Source: Bordetella pseudohinzii (GTDB lineage Bacteria; Pseudomonadota; Gammaproteobacteria; Burkholderiales; Burkholderiaceae_B). From it: DNA of 64,000 nt. Positions 9,290 to 19,289 of the stretch are shown one piece after another (positions within the stretch are counted from its first letter, which is position 1; every line of letters begins with the position of its first letter). Below the pieces are notes generated by a model. The model was not told where the DNA came from and made no database searches. It was given only the letters and a program-made list of their open reading frames with translations. The DNA lies in assembly GCF_000657795.2 (NCBI RefSeq), contig NZ_JHEP02000004.1, positions 289,285 through 353,284 on the forward strand, given 5' to 3'. The position numbers and the translations under genes are program-made.

Positions 9290-9712
9290 TTAGCCTTTTT
9301 GCGTGACAGGCAGATTGGCCGCGTACCAGGCGCGCATGCCGCCTTCCAGCGTCTTGACGTCGGTCAGGCCCAGGGCCTTGAGGCGCTGGGCGATGCGCGG
9401 CGCATTGCGGCCCTGCTCGCAGACCACGATGAGCGGCTTGTTCTTGGGCAGCGCGGCCGCCTTCTTTTCGAGCTCGTCGGCCGGCACGCTGCGTGCCTGG
9501 GCAATATGGCCGGCCTGGAACTGCTCGGCCGCGCGCACGTCGACCCAGACGGCGCCTTGCTGGTTCACCAGCTGGATGGCCGAGGTGGTGTCCAGGGCCG
9601 AGCCGCCGCGGCCCTTGCGCAGGCCGGTCACCAGGAGCATGGCTCCCGAGGCCAGCGCCACGGCCACGATGAAGATATTGTTCTTGTCGATCAAAAATTG
9701 CAGAAAATCCAC
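9290..9712 (-). CDS. Membrane-anchored rhodanese-domain protein
   Basis: 140 residues, related to E. coli YibN. A single N-terminal membrane helix (about residues 10-28) is followed by a rhodanese domain with the active-site loop CEQGRNA near residue 98, so the catalytic cysteine is present. It is probably a thiosulfate or persulfide sulfurtransferase on the cytosolic face. The GTG start at 9712 is chosen because AGGA lies 6 nt upstream and the product begins VDFLQFLIDKNNIF. A longer ATG-started frame to 9850 adds 46 low-complexity residues and would run into the gpmA promoter region. First gene of the leftward run with grxC and secB. Confidence 0.88.
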   Translation of the reverse strand: MDFLQFLIDKNNIFIVAVALASGAMLLVTGLRKGRGGSALDTTSAIQLVNQQGAVWVDVRAAEQFQAGHIAQARSVPADELEKKAAALPKNKPLIVVCEQGRNAPRIAQRLKALGLTDVKTLEGGMRAWYAANLPVTQKG

Positions 9713-9904
9713 GAGACATCCTGAAGTGCGGCGCCCTGGACGCCCGGATTTCCGACGCGCGGCGTCGGGTCGGGCGGCTTTGGGGCCAGATGGCGACGGC
9801 CCGGCAGCATACCGCGCCGGGAGGGCTAAGCCTGGGGCAAAATCAGTCAATTATAAAATGAGCCTATTGTTCACCTCCAACCTGCGCGATTTGCGCCATT
9901 GACC

Positions 9905-10657
9905 ATGTACAAACTCGTCCTCATGCGCCACGGTGAAAGCCAGTGGAATCTGGAAAACCGCTTCACCGGCTGGACCGACGTCGACCTGACCGAAACCGGC
10001 CGCGAACAGGCCCGCAAGGCCGGCGAACTGCTCAAGCGCGAAGGGTATGTGTTCGACCTCGCCTACACCTCGGTGCTCAAGCGCGCCATCCGCACCCTGT
10101 GGATCGCCCTGGACGCCATGGACGCCATGTATACCCCGGTCGGCGTGAACTGGCGCCTGAACGAGCGCCACTACGGCCAGCTGCAGGGCCTGAACAAGGC
10201 CGAGACGGCCGCCAAGTTCGGCGACGAGCAGGTGCTGATCTGGCGCCGCGCCTATGCGATCGCGCCCGAACCCCTGGACCTGGACGATCCCCGCCATCCG
10301 CGTTTTGACAGCCGCTACGCCAAGATCCCGGCCGAGCAGCTGCCCGCCACGGAGTGCCTGCAGGACACCGTGGCCCGCGTGCTGCCCTTCTGGAACGAGT
10401 CCATCGCGCCGGCCATCCGGTCGGGCCGCCGCGTCCTGATCGCCGCCCACGGCAACAGCCTGCGCGCCCTGATCAAGCACCTGGACAATATTTCGGATGA
10501 CGACATCGTCGGCGTGAATATTCCCACCGGCCAGCCCCTGGTCTACGAACTGGACGAGAACCTGCGCCCGATTCGCCATTACTATCTGGGCGATGCGGCC
10601 GAAATCGAAGCGGCGATGGCCGCCGTGGCCGCGCAAGGTAAGGCAAAGAAGGACTGA
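9905..10657 (+). CDS. gpmA: 2,3-bisphosphoglycerate-dependent phosphoglycerate mutase
   Basis: Interconverts 3- and 2-phosphoglycerate in glycolysis and gluconeogenesis. 250 residues. The phosphohistidine motif [12 protein letters not shown] is at the N-terminus (His about residue 9), the catalytic acid region is [14 protein letters not shown] near 88, and the second histidine lies in [15 protein letters not shown] near 184. ATG 9905 gives the normal start [10 protein letters not shown]; an upstream TTG adds only two residues. It heads a rightward run with envC-like, ctp and moeB-like genes, a conserved betaproteobacterial arrangement. A TATAAA lies at about 9852, but the -35 is poor. Confidence 0.97.
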   Translation: MYKLVLMRHGESQWNLENRFTGWTDVDLTETGREQARKAGELLKREGYVFDLAYTSVLKRAIRTLWIALDAMDAMYTPVGVNWRLNERHYGQLQGLNKAETAAKFGDEQVLIWRRAYAIAPEPLDLDDPRHPRFDSRYAKIPAEQLPATECLQDTVARVLPFWNESIAPAIRSGRRVLIAAHGNSLRALIKHLDNISDDDIVGVNIPTGQPLVYELDENLRPIRHYYLGDAAEIEAAMAAVAAQGKAKKD

Positions 10658-10661
10658 TTGC

Positions 10662-12206
10662 ATGCGGTTCGCAGCGGGTTTGCTGGGTTTGGCCGTCGCG
10701 GCGTGGGTGCCGCTGGCGGCGCAGGCGGCGCCAGGCGATCTGGCCAACCGCCAGTCGGAGGCCGAACGCCAACAGGCGGCGCTGCGCAACCGCATCGATT
10801 CCTTGCAAAAATTGATCGATGAGCGCGAGGCCGCCCGCAAGGAAGCGGCCGACGCGCTCAAGGCCTCCGAGTCCGCGATTTCCTCGATCAACCGGCGGCT
10901 GCGTGAACTGGCGGACAGCAGCCGGCTGGCCGAGGGCGACCTGGCCTCGCTCGAAAAGCAGATCGCCCACCAGACCGAGGTCTTGCAGCAGCGGCGCACC
11001 CAGCTGGCCGGCCAGCTCAAGGCCCAATATACGAGCGGCTTGTCGCCCTGGACCGAGCTGCTCTCGGGCGGCGATCCCCAGGAGCTTGGCCGCAATCTGG
11101 GCTATCTGGAATATGTCTCCCGGGCCCGCGCCCAGGCGGTGACCGAAGTGCGGCAGGACATCGACCGCCTGACCGCCCTGCAAAAGCGCGCCGACGCCCG
11201 GCGCGAGGACCTCCAGCGCCTGACGGCCGAGACCGCCAACGAGAAGCAGGATCTGGTGGCGCAGCAGAAAGAGCGCGCCACCCTGCTGGCAAAATTAGAG
11301 GGGCAGATAGAAGCGCAGCGCGCCGAGGCGACCCGCCTGGGCCGTGACGACCAGCGTCTGTCCCGTCTGATCGACGACCTGGGCGTGGCCATCACCCGGC
11401 AGGCCGAAGAAGAAGCCCGCCGCCGCGCCGCCGAGGAAGCCCGGCGCAAGGCCGAAGAAGCCCGCAAGGCCGAAGAGGCCCGCCGGGCCGAGGAGGCGCG
11501 CAAGGCGGAACTGGCCCGCAAGGCCGAAGAAACCCGCCGGGCCGAGGCCGCCCGCAAGGCCCAGGAGGCCCGGCGCGAGGCCGACGAGGCCGCACGCGTG
11601 CGCCAACAGGCCGAGGCGGCGGTCGAGCGCGGGCGCGGCCCCTCCGTGGTGGCCGACCCCGAAGGCGCCGGCCTCAAACCGGCCGATACCACCCATCCGC
11701 GCTTGGTCGAGCCGCGTGAACCTGCCGCGGCCAAGCCGGTCCAAACAGCAAAGCCCGAACCCGAAGCGCCCGCCCGGCCCGCCGCGCGCGAAGACGCGCG
11801 GCCCCTGGTGGGCGGCGGCAGCGGCCTGCGCCGCGGCCTGCCGCCGCCGGTGCGCGGGCAGGTACAAGGCCGATTCGGCGTAAGCCGCCCCGATGGCGGC
11901 GTCTGGCGCGGTATCGTTCTGCGCGCCCCGGAGGGCACGGCGGTCAAGTCCGTGGCGCCCGGCACCGTGGTCTACGCGGAATGGCTGCGCGGTTTCGGCA
12001 ATCTGATCATCGTGGATCATGGCCAGCAATACCTGACGGTCTACGCTTACAACCAGAGTCTGCTCAAACGGGTGGGCGACCGCGTGGCAACGGGAGATAC
12101 TATTGCTACAGTGGGGGCTACCGGCGGTCAGGTGGAATCGGGCCTATACTTTGAAATTCGCCACAGTGGCGCCCCGGTGGATCCAGCTCAGTGGCTGGCC
12201 CAATAA
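10662..12206 (+). CDS. EnvC/NlpD-type murein hydrolase activator (degenerate M23 domain)
   Basis: Periplasmic activator of cell-wall amidases in cell separation. 514 residues: signal peptide about 1-22 (AQA/AP), coiled coil about 25-100 and 130-225, a highly charged Ala/Glu/Arg/Lys helix about 245-320 built of KAEEARR-like repeats, a proline-rich linker, and a C-terminal LytM domain from about 395. The LytM domain lacks active metal ligands: where active M23 enzymes have His-x-His it has EIRHSG, and the first His motif is replaced by QGRFGVSR. This is as in EnvC, so the protein should activate rather than cut. It starts 4 bp after gpmA. Confidence 0.92.
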   Translation: MRFAAGLLGLAVAAWVPLAAQAAPGDLANRQSEAERQQAALRNRIDSLQKLIDEREAARKEAADALKASESAISSINRRLRELADSSRLAEGDLASLEKQIAHQTEVLQQRRTQLAGQLKAQYTSGLSPWTELLSGGDPQELGRNLGYLEYVSRARAQAVTEVRQDIDRLTALQKRADARREDLQRLTAETANEKQDLVAQQKERATLLAKLEGQIEAQRAEATRLGRDDQRLSRLIDDLGVAITRQAEEEARRRAAEEARRKAEEARKAEEARRAEEARKAELARKAEETRRAEAARKAQEARREADEAARVRQQAEAAVERGRGPSVVADPEGAGLKPADTTHPRLVEPREPAAAKPVQTAKPEPEAPARPAAREDARPLVGGGSGLRRGLPPPVRGQVQGRFGVSRPDGGVWRGIVLRAPEGTAVKSVAPGTVVYAEWLRGFGNLIIVDHGQQYLTVYAYNQSLLKRVGDRVATGDTIATVGATGGQVESGLYFEIRHSGAPVDPAQWLAQ

Positions 12207-12233
12207 ATCGGGCATCAAAATCAGGATGTGTGC

Positions 12234-13685
12234 ATGAGCACTCGCAAGTTTCGCGGTTTCGGTCTGGTCGCCACGGGCATCGTGGCAGGCATACTGCTGA
12301 GCGTGGGCGTCACCGCGGTCGCACAGCGGGGCAGCCCCTTGCCACTGGACGAATTGCGCCAGCTGACCAATGTCTTTGCCGCGATCAAGAACAACTACGT
12401 TGAGCAGGTCGACGACAAGACCCTGATCAGCAATGCGATCTCGGGCATGGTGTCCAACCTTGACCCGCATTCGGCCTATCTCGATGCCGACGCCTTCCGC
12501 GAGATGCAGACGGCCACGCAGGGCGAATTCGGCGGCCTGGGCATCGAGGTCGGCGCCGAAGACGGCTTCGTCAAGGTGATCTCCCCCATCGAAGACACGC
12601 CGGCCGCGCGCGCCGGCATCATGGCCGGCGACCTCATCATCAAGATCGACGACACCCCGACCAAGGGCATGTCGCTCAATGACGCCGTCAAGCTGATGCG
12701 CGGCAAGCCCAAGTCGCCGATCACGCTGACCATCATGCGCGCGGACCGCCCGCAGCCCATCGTGGTCAAGATCGTGCGCGACATCATCAAGGTGCGCAGC
12801 GTGCGCAGCAAGATGCTCGACGACGGCGTGGCCTATGTGCGCATCGCGCAATTCCAGGAAAAAACCGGTCCGGACCTGGCCCGCCACCTGAACGAACTCG
12901 GCGCCAAGGGCGCGCCCAAGGGCCTGGTGCTCGATCTGCGCAACGACCCGGGCGGCCTGCTGACCAGCGCCATCGGCGTGGCGGGCGCCTTCCTGCCGCC
13001 CGACGAGCTGGTCGTCTCCACCGATGGCCGCACGCCGGATTCGCGCCACAAGTATCTGGCCACGCCGTCGGAATTCGCGCGCGGCGAAGGCAATTACCTG
13101 AGCGGCCTGCCGGGCTGGACCAAGACCGTGCCCATGGTGGTGCTGGTCAATGTCGGTTCGGCCTCGGCCTCCGAGATCGTGGCCGGCGCGCTGCAGGATC
13201 ACAAGCGCGCCAAGGTGCTGGGCAATCGCACCTTCGGCAAGGGCTCGGTCCAGGTCATCCTGCCGCTGTCCGAAACCACGGCGGTCAAGCTCACCACCTC
13301 GCGCTACTTCACGCCCAGCGGCCGTTCCATCCAGGCCACCGGCATCGAGCCCGACTACGTCGTGGCCGACACGGCCGATGGCGATCTGTTCCGCCTGCCG
13401 CGCGAGGCGGACCTGCAGCGCCATCTGTCCAACCAGCAAAGCCCCAACTCCGAAGTGAAGTCCGATCCCGGCGAGAACCCCGACACGCCCGCGGGCAAGG
13501 TGTTCGAGTTCGGCGGCAAGGACGACTTCCAACTGCTGCAGGCCATCAACCTGCTGCAGGGCAAGCCGGTCCAGAAGGGATCGGCCCGGGCCCAGGCCAA
13601 GGCCGATATCAAGCCCAATGTTTCGGGGACGACCCAGCGCATGACCATCACGCCGTCCGGAGTCGAACCCGCCGGCAAGAAATGA
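12234..13685 (+). CDS. ctpA: Carboxyl-terminal processing protease, S41 family
   Basis: Periplasmic serine protease that trims or degrades envelope proteins, often murein hydrolases. 483 residues. An N-terminal signal or anchor helix (about 10-30) is followed by the S41 N-terminal region, a PDZ domain about 95-170 with FGGLGIEVG, and the catalytic core with the Ser-Lys dyad: serine in GSASASE near 308 and lysine in FGKGSVQ near 335. The start ATG at 12234 has AGGA 7 nt upstream. Pairing with the EnvC-like activator suggests a shared role in wall remodelling. Its last four bases overlap the start of the next gene. Confidence 0.95.
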   Translation: MSTRKFRGFGLVATGIVAGILLSVGVTAVAQRGSPLPLDELRQLTNVFAAIKNNYVEQVDDKTLISNAISGMVSNLDPHSAYLDADAFREMQTATQGEFGGLGIEVGAEDGFVKVISPIEDTPAARAGIMAGDLIIKIDDTPTKGMSLNDAVKLMRGKPKSPITLTIMRADRPQPIVVKIVRDIIKVRSVRSKMLDDGVAYVRIAQFQEKTGPDLARHLNELGAKGAPKGLVLDLRNDPGGLLTSAIGVAGAFLPPDELVVSTDGRTPDSRHKYLATPSEFARGEGNYLSGLPGWTKTVPMVVLVNVGSASASEIVAGALQDHKRAKVLGNRTFGKGSVQVILPLSETTAVKLTTSRYFTPSGRSIQATGIEPDYVVADTADGDLFRLPREADLQRHLSNQQSPNSEVKSDPGENPDTPAGKVFEFGGKDDFQLLQAINLLQGKPVQKGSARAQAKADIKPNVSGTTQRMTITPSGVEPAGKK

Positions 13686-14431
13686 ACGATCAGCAGCTGC
13701 TGCGCTATGCCCGGCACATCCTGCTCGACGATCTTGGCATCGAAGGGCAGGAACGCTTCCTGGCGGCAAAAGTCCTGATCATCGGCGCGGGCGGGCTGGG
13801 CTCGCCCGCGGCGCTTTACCTGGCCACGGCCGGCATCGGCCACATCACGCTCGTGGACGACGACATCGTCGAGCTGTCCAATCTGCAGCGCCAGATCCTG
13901 CACACCACCGCCAGCCTGGGCCGGCCCAAGGCCGAGTCCGGGCGCGACATGCTGGCGGCCTTCAATCCCGAGATCGAGGTCCAGGCCAGGGTGGAGCGCC
14001 TGCAGGGCGAGGCCATGGCCCAGGCCGTGGCGGCCGCCGATATCGTCCTGGATTGCTGCGACAACTTCGCCACCCGCCATGCCATCAACCGGGCTTGCGT
14101 GCGGCATCGCAAGCCCCTGGTCTCGGGGGCGGCCATCCGCTATGACGGCCAGGTCAGCACCTATGACCTGCGGCGCGACGACGCGCCCTGTTATCACTGC
14201 CTTTTTCCCGAATCCGACGAAGCCGAAGACATCAACTGCGCCACCACGGGCGTGCTGGCCCCGCTGGTGGGCATCATCGGCGCCACGCAGGCCGCCGAGG
14301 CGCTGAAGCTGGCCGCGGGCCTGGGCGAGACCCTGGCCGGCCGCCTGCTGCAGCTGGACGTGCGCAGCATGCGATGGCATAGCGTCAACGTGCCCCGCGA
14401 CCCCGACTGTCCCGTCTGCCGCCAGCGCTGA
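13682..14431 (+). CDS. moeB: MoeB/ThiF-family adenylyltransferase
   Basis: E1-like enzyme that adenylates the C-terminus of a small sulfur carrier (MoaD or ThiS). 249 residues. The ATP loop GAGGLGSPAALYLA is near residue 38, LSNLQRQILH near 67, the DNFATRHAIN helix near 120, the catalytic-cysteine segment INCATTGVLAP near 185, and zinc-binding pairs CYHC and CPVC are present. It overlaps the ctp stop by 4 bp (ATGA), so it is translationally coupled. No thiamine or molybdopterin gene is adjacent, so I cannot say which carrier it serves. Confidence 0.9.
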   Translation: MNDQQLLRYARHILLDDLGIEGQERFLAAKVLIIGAGGLGSPAALYLATAGIGHITLVDDDIVELSNLQRQILHTTASLGRPKAESGRDMLAAFNPEIEVQARVERLQGEAMAQAVAAADIVLDCCDNFATRHAINRACVRHRKPLVSGAAIRYDGQVSTYDLRRDDAPCYHCLFPESDEAEDINCATTGVLAPLVGIIGATQAAEALKLAAGLGETLAGRLLQLDVRSMRWHSVNVPRDPDCPVCRQR

Positions 14432-14464
14432 GCCGATCGCCCGCCCAGGCCAGACCGCCAAAAG

Positions 14465-14499
14465 TTATCAGATAACCTGAAATCTTTAGGGCTATAATC
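14465..14499 (+). promoter_or_regulatory. Operator and promoter of the FadR-type regulator gene
   Basis: A perfect 13-bp palindrome GTTATC-A-GATAAC (14465-14477) is followed 16 bp later by a consensus -10 TATAAT (14494-14499). The palindrome occupies the -35 position, where no good -35 hexamer is seen. This fits autorepression by the GntR protein encoded just downstream. The ATG at 14505 is only 5 bp after the -10 box, so the transcript would be essentially leaderless. Confidence 0.65.
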
Positions 14500-14504
14500 C
14501 GCCC

Positions 14505-15203
14505 ATGCAGACCAGGACACTGACCGAGCAGGTCTCCCTCCAATTGGCCGACGAGATCGGCCGCGGCCGATATGCGGTAGGCGACAAACTGCCTTCGGGC
14601 CGGGCGCTGGCCGAGCGCTACGGCGTGAGCGCGGCCGTGATACGCGAGGCGACCGAGCGCCTGCGCGCCCAGGGCCTGGTGCGCACGCGCCAGGGATCGG
14701 GATGCACGGTGATTGCTCGCACGGGCGCGCAGGGTTTTCAGGTGCCGCTGGACGTCGGTCTGGATCGCGCGGCCCTGGGCGCGGTCTACGAACTGCGCAT
14801 GGACCTGGAGGCGGGCGCGGCGGCGCTGGCGGCCCGGCGCCGCGATGCGGCCGATCTCCAGGCCATGCAGGCCGCGTTGTCGGCGCTTGAGCGCCATCTC
14901 GAAGACCCGGTGCAGGGCAGCGAGCATGACGTCGCCTTTCACCTGGCGATCGCCAGCGCCACGCACAACGACCACTATCGCCGCCTGCTGCAATACCTCA
15001 ATCTGCAATTGCGCCAGGCGGTCACCGCCGCGCGCGCCAATACCGCCCGCCAGCAAGGCCTGGCCCGCGCCGTGCATGGCGAACACATCGCCGTCTTCGA
15101 AGCCATACTGGCGGGCGATGCCGGCGCGGCCCGCGACGCGGCATTGCGCCACCTGCGCAATGCCGCCGGCCGGCTGCAACTCGATCTCTCTCTTACCGCT
15201 TGA
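14505..15203 (+). CDS. GntR-family (FadR subfamily) transcriptional regulator
   Basis: 232 residues. N-terminal winged helix-turn-helix (about 1-70; LPSGRALAERYGVSAAVIREA) and a C-terminal all-helical FCD ligand domain (about 85-220) with the metal-binding histidine pattern (DVAFHLAIASATHN, HGEHIAVFEAI). FCD proteins usually sense small carboxylic acids. The 4-bp gap to the FAD dehydrogenase indicates an operon and suggests control of 2-hydroxyacid or sugar-acid oxidation. There is no ribosome-binding site, and the start lies where transcription should begin, so a leaderless mRNA is likely. Confidence 0.9.
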   Translation: MQTRTLTEQVSLQLADEIGRGRYAVGDKLPSGRALAERYGVSAAVIREATERLRAQGLVRTRQGSGCTVIARTGAQGFQVPLDVGLDRAALGAVYELRMDLEAGAAALAARRRDAADLQAMQAALSALERHLEDPVQGSEHDVAFHLAIASATHNDHYRRLLQYLNLQLRQAVTAARANTARQQGLARAVHGEHIAVFEAILAGDAGAARDAALRHLRNAAGRLQLDLSLTA

Positions 15204-15207
15204 AGCC

Positions 15208-16620
<1,413 letters not shown>

Positions 16621-16720
16621 TCCCCACGGCAAGGCGGGCCTTTCGGGGGCCATGCCTTGCGTGGCGGCAATAATAAATCCAGCGGGCCAGGGCCCGCCTC
16701 ATTCCAAAGGTAGAGAAGAC

Positions 16721-18151
16721 ATGCATGCGAATTACATCGGCGGCGCCTGGGTGGAAGGCACCGACGCCCGGCCGAATATCAATCCGTCCAATCTGGCCGA
16801 TGTCATCGGCCACTATGCGCAGGCCGATGCCGCGCAGACGCGCCAGGCCATCGACGCCGCCGTCGCCGCATCGCGCGAATGGGCGCATGCCACCGGCCAG
16901 CGCCGCGCCGATGTGCTTGACGCCGCCGGCAGCGAGATCCTGGCGCGCCGCGAAGAGCTGGGCCGCCTGCTGGCCCGCGAAGAGGGCAAGACCCTGCCCG
17001 AAGCCATCGGCGAGGTGGTGCGCGCGGGCAATATCTTCAAGTTCTTCGCCGGCGAAGCCATGCGCATTCCGGGCGAGAAGCTGCCCATGGGCCGCCCGGG
17101 CATCGATGCCGAGATCACCCGCGAACCCGTGGGCGTGGTGGGCATCATCGCTCCCTGGAACTTCCCCATCGCCATTCCGGCCTGGAAGATCGCGCCGGCC
17201 CTGGCCTATGGCAACACCGTGGTGTTCAAGCCGGCCGATCTGGTGCCGGGCAGTGCCTGGGCCCTGGCCGAGATCCTCAGCCGCGCCGGGCTGCCCGCCG
17301 GCGCCTTCAACCTGGTGATGGGCCGCGGCACCGTCGTGGGCCAGGCCATCCTGAGCGATGCCCGCGTCAATGCCATCAGCTTCACCGGCTCGGTGTCCAC
17401 CGGCCGCCGCGTGCTGGAGGCCGCCATGCCGCGCATGGCCAAGGTGCAGCTCGAAATGGGCGGCAAGAATCCCATGGTCGTGCTGGACGACGCGGACCTC
17501 AAGGTGGCCGTCGAGGCCGCCGTCAACGGCGCTTTCTTCTCCACCGGCCAGCGCTGCACGGCGTCCAGCCGCCTCATCGTGCAAAAAGGCATCTACCCGC
17601 GCTTTGTCGAAGCCGTGAAGGCCCGCCTCGAAGGCCTGAAGATCGATGATGCGCTCCTGCCCGGCACCGACATCGGCCCGGTGGTCGACCAAAGCCAGCT
17701 CGACCAGGACCTGAACTACATCGCCATCGGCCGCGATGAAGGCGCGCGCCTGGCCGCGGGCGGCGAACGTGTCAAACGCGCCACCGAAGGCTTCTTCCTC
17801 ACGCCGGCGCTGTTCACCGATTGCAGCAACGCGATGCGCATCTGCCGCGAAGAGATCTTCGGGCCTGTCGCCGCCGTCATTCCGGTCGACAGCTTCGAGG
17901 AGGCCCTGGCCGTGGCCAACGACACCGAGTTCGGCCTGTCGGCGGGCATCTGCACCACTTCGCTCAAATACGCCGCGCAGTTCAAGCGCGAAGCCCAGTC
18001 CGGCATGGTCATGGTCAATTGCGCGACGGCCGGCGTGGACTACCACGTGCCCTTTGGCGGCCGCAAGGCGTCGAGCTATGGCCCGCGCGAGCAGGGCCGT
18101 TATGCCGCCGAGTTCTACACCACGGTCAAGACCGCCTACACGCAGGCCTGA
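16721..18151 (+). CDS. Aldehyde dehydrogenase, alpha-ketoglutarate semialdehyde/succinate semialdehyde type
   Basis: 476 residues of the ALDH superfamily. The NAD loop is FTGSVSTG near residue 225, the general base glutamate is in LEMGGKNP near 247, and the nucleophilic cysteine in FSTGQRCTASS near 281. The overall pattern (APWNFPIAIPAWKIAPAL, C-terminal DYHVPFGGRKASSYG) is closest to 2,5-dioxovalerate (KGSA) dehydrogenases of sugar-acid catabolism, but specificity is inferred. The start at 16721 (MHANYIGGAW) was chosen because the upstream extension has no ribosome-binding site. Probably part of the same unit as the FAD dehydrogenase. A strong terminator follows. Confidence 0.88.
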   Translation: MHANYIGGAWVEGTDARPNINPSNLADVIGHYAQADAAQTRQAIDAAVAASREWAHATGQRRADVLDAAGSEILARREELGRLLAREEGKTLPEAIGEVVRAGNIFKFFAGEAMRIPGEKLPMGRPGIDAEITREPVGVVGIIAPWNFPIAIPAWKIAPALAYGNTVVFKPADLVPGSAWALAEILSRAGLPAGAFNLVMGRGTVVGQAILSDARVNAISFTGSVSTGRRVLEAAMPRMAKVQLEMGGKNPMVVLDDADLKVAVEAAVNGAFFSTGQRCTASSRLIVQKGIYPRFVEAVKARLEGLKIDDALLPGTDIGPVVDQSQLDQDLNYIAIGRDEGARLAAGGERVKRATEGFFLTPALFTDCSNAMRICREEIFGPVAAVIPVDSFEEALAVANDTEFGLSAGICTTSLKYAAQFKREAQSGMVMVNCATAGVDYHVPFGGRKASSYGPREQGRYAAEFYTTVKTAYTQA

Positions 18152-18166
18152 GCGCCCGCGCGCGAC

Positions 18167-18197
18167 AAAGGCCGCCTCTTTCGAGGCGGCCTTTTTT
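18167..18197 (+). terminator. Rho-independent terminator after the aldehyde dehydrogenase
   Basis: Perfect 12-bp stem (AAAGGCCGCCTC with its complement) around a TTTC loop, followed by TTTTTTC. It lies between convergent genes and may also slow leftward transcription from terC. Confidence 0.92.
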
Positions 18198-18207
18198 CAT
18201 GGGGCCC

Positions 18208-19191
18208 CTAGCCGGCTTGCGGTTCGCCGCGGGTCTTCCACAGCGAGTACAGGATGCCGGCGGCGATCAGGCCGAAAGTCACCGACAGCGACAGGGTGGC
18301 GGGCACCTTGCCCACCAGGCCGTGCAGGAAGATCTTGCCGCCGATGAACACCAGCACCAGCGCCAGGGCGTACTTCAGGTAATGGAAGCGGTGTATCAGG
18401 GCCGAGAGCGCGAAGTACAGCGCGCGCAGGCCCAGGATGGCGAAGATATTGCTGGTGTAGACGATGAAGGGGTCGGTCGTGATGGCGAAGATCGCCGGCA
18501 CCGAATCCACCGCGAACAGCAGGTCCACGAACTCGATCAACACCAGGGCCAGCAGCAGCGGCGTGGCAAAGCGCGTCTTGCGCTGGGTCGCCGGGTCGGT
18601 TTCCACCACCGTGAAGGCGCTGCCGCGCAGGCCGTCGGTCACGCGCATGCGGCGCTTGAGGAACTTGAGGATGGCGTTGTTCTCGATGTCGGGCGCTTCA
18701 TCCACCATGCGCCACATCTTGATGCCGGTATAGACCAGGAAGGCGCCGAACAGATACATCACCCAGCCGAATTGGCTCACCAGCGCCGTGCCCAGGCCGA
18801 TCATGATGGCGCGCAGGATGATGACGCCGAGAATGCCCCAGAACAGCACGCGGTGCTGGTAGCGGCGCGGGATGGCGAAGTAGGTAAAGATCAGCGCGAT
18901 CACGAAGACGTTGTCCATGGACAGCGATTTCTCGATCAGAAAGCCCGTGTAATAGGCCATGCTGCTCTCGGCGCCCATCTGCCACCAGATCCAGCCGCCA
19001 AAAGCCAGCGCCGCGGCGATATAGCCGGCCGACAGCAGCAGGCTCTCGCGCACGCCGATCTCGCGTTCTTCTTTGTGCAGCACGCCCAGGTCGAAGGCCA
19101 GCAGGGCCACGACCACGCCCAGAAACAGCAGCCAGCTCCAGACCGGCGTGCCCAGGAAATCGTTTAGAAAGAAAGTCATCAAGGCATCCAT
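18208..19191 (-). CDS. TerC-family integral membrane protein
   Basis: About 327 residues with eight or nine hydrophobic segments. TerC/Alx proteins are linked to manganese export and to metal loading of exported proteins. The family signature is seen: acidic membrane motifs SLSMDNVFVIALIF near residue 90 and LFAVDSVPAIFAITTDPFIVYTSN near 220, both with conserved aspartates. The start is uncertain: ATG 19191 is given, with ATG 19215 and 19179 as alternatives. It is transcribed divergently from a NhaR-like LysR gene about 100 bp away, which may regulate it. Confidence 0.9.
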   Translation of the reverse strand: MDALMTFFLNDFLGTPVWSWLLFLGVVVALLAFDLGVLHKEEREIGVRESLLLSAGYIAAALAFGGWIWWQMGAESSMAYYTGFLIEKSLSMDNVFVIALIFTYFAIPRRYQHRVLFWGILGVIILRAIMIGLGTALVSQFGWVMYLFGAFLVYTGIKMWRMVDEAPDIENNAILKFLKRRMRVTDGLRGSAFTVVETDPATQRKTRFATPLLLALVLIEFVDLLFAVDSVPAIFAITTDPFIVYTSNIFAILGLRALYFALSALIHRFHYLKYALALVLVFIGGKIFLHGLVGKVPATLSLSVTFGLIAAGILYSLWKTRGEPQAG

Positions 19192-19264
19192 GGCTTCGTC
19201 TTGGAAGCCTGCCATCTTCCGGACTTGGGGTCTGCGTATAAATCAGCCTGAAATTGAGTTATGG

Positions 19265-19279
19265 TTCGAAAAAATCGAA
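19265..19279. promoter_or_regulatory. Candidate LysR-type box between terC and the nhaR-like gene
   Basis: Interrupted palindrome TTCGA-aaaaa-TCGAA, which contains the T-N11-A pattern of LysR binding sites. It sits 11 bp upstream of the regulator start codon in the divergent region, where autoregulation would be expected. Only one site is seen. Confidence 0.35.
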
Positions 19280-19289
19280 GTGAAATCCC

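Noticed and set aside
9713..9850. N-terminal extension of the rhodanese protein
   Set aside because: It is a low-complexity Arg/Pro sequence covering the gpmA promoter region. A GTG with a good ribosome-binding site lies directly before the membrane helix.
10662..12206. Active M23 endopeptidase
   Set aside because: The zinc ligand motifs are missing (RFGV and RHSG in place of the His motifs), as in the activator EnvC.
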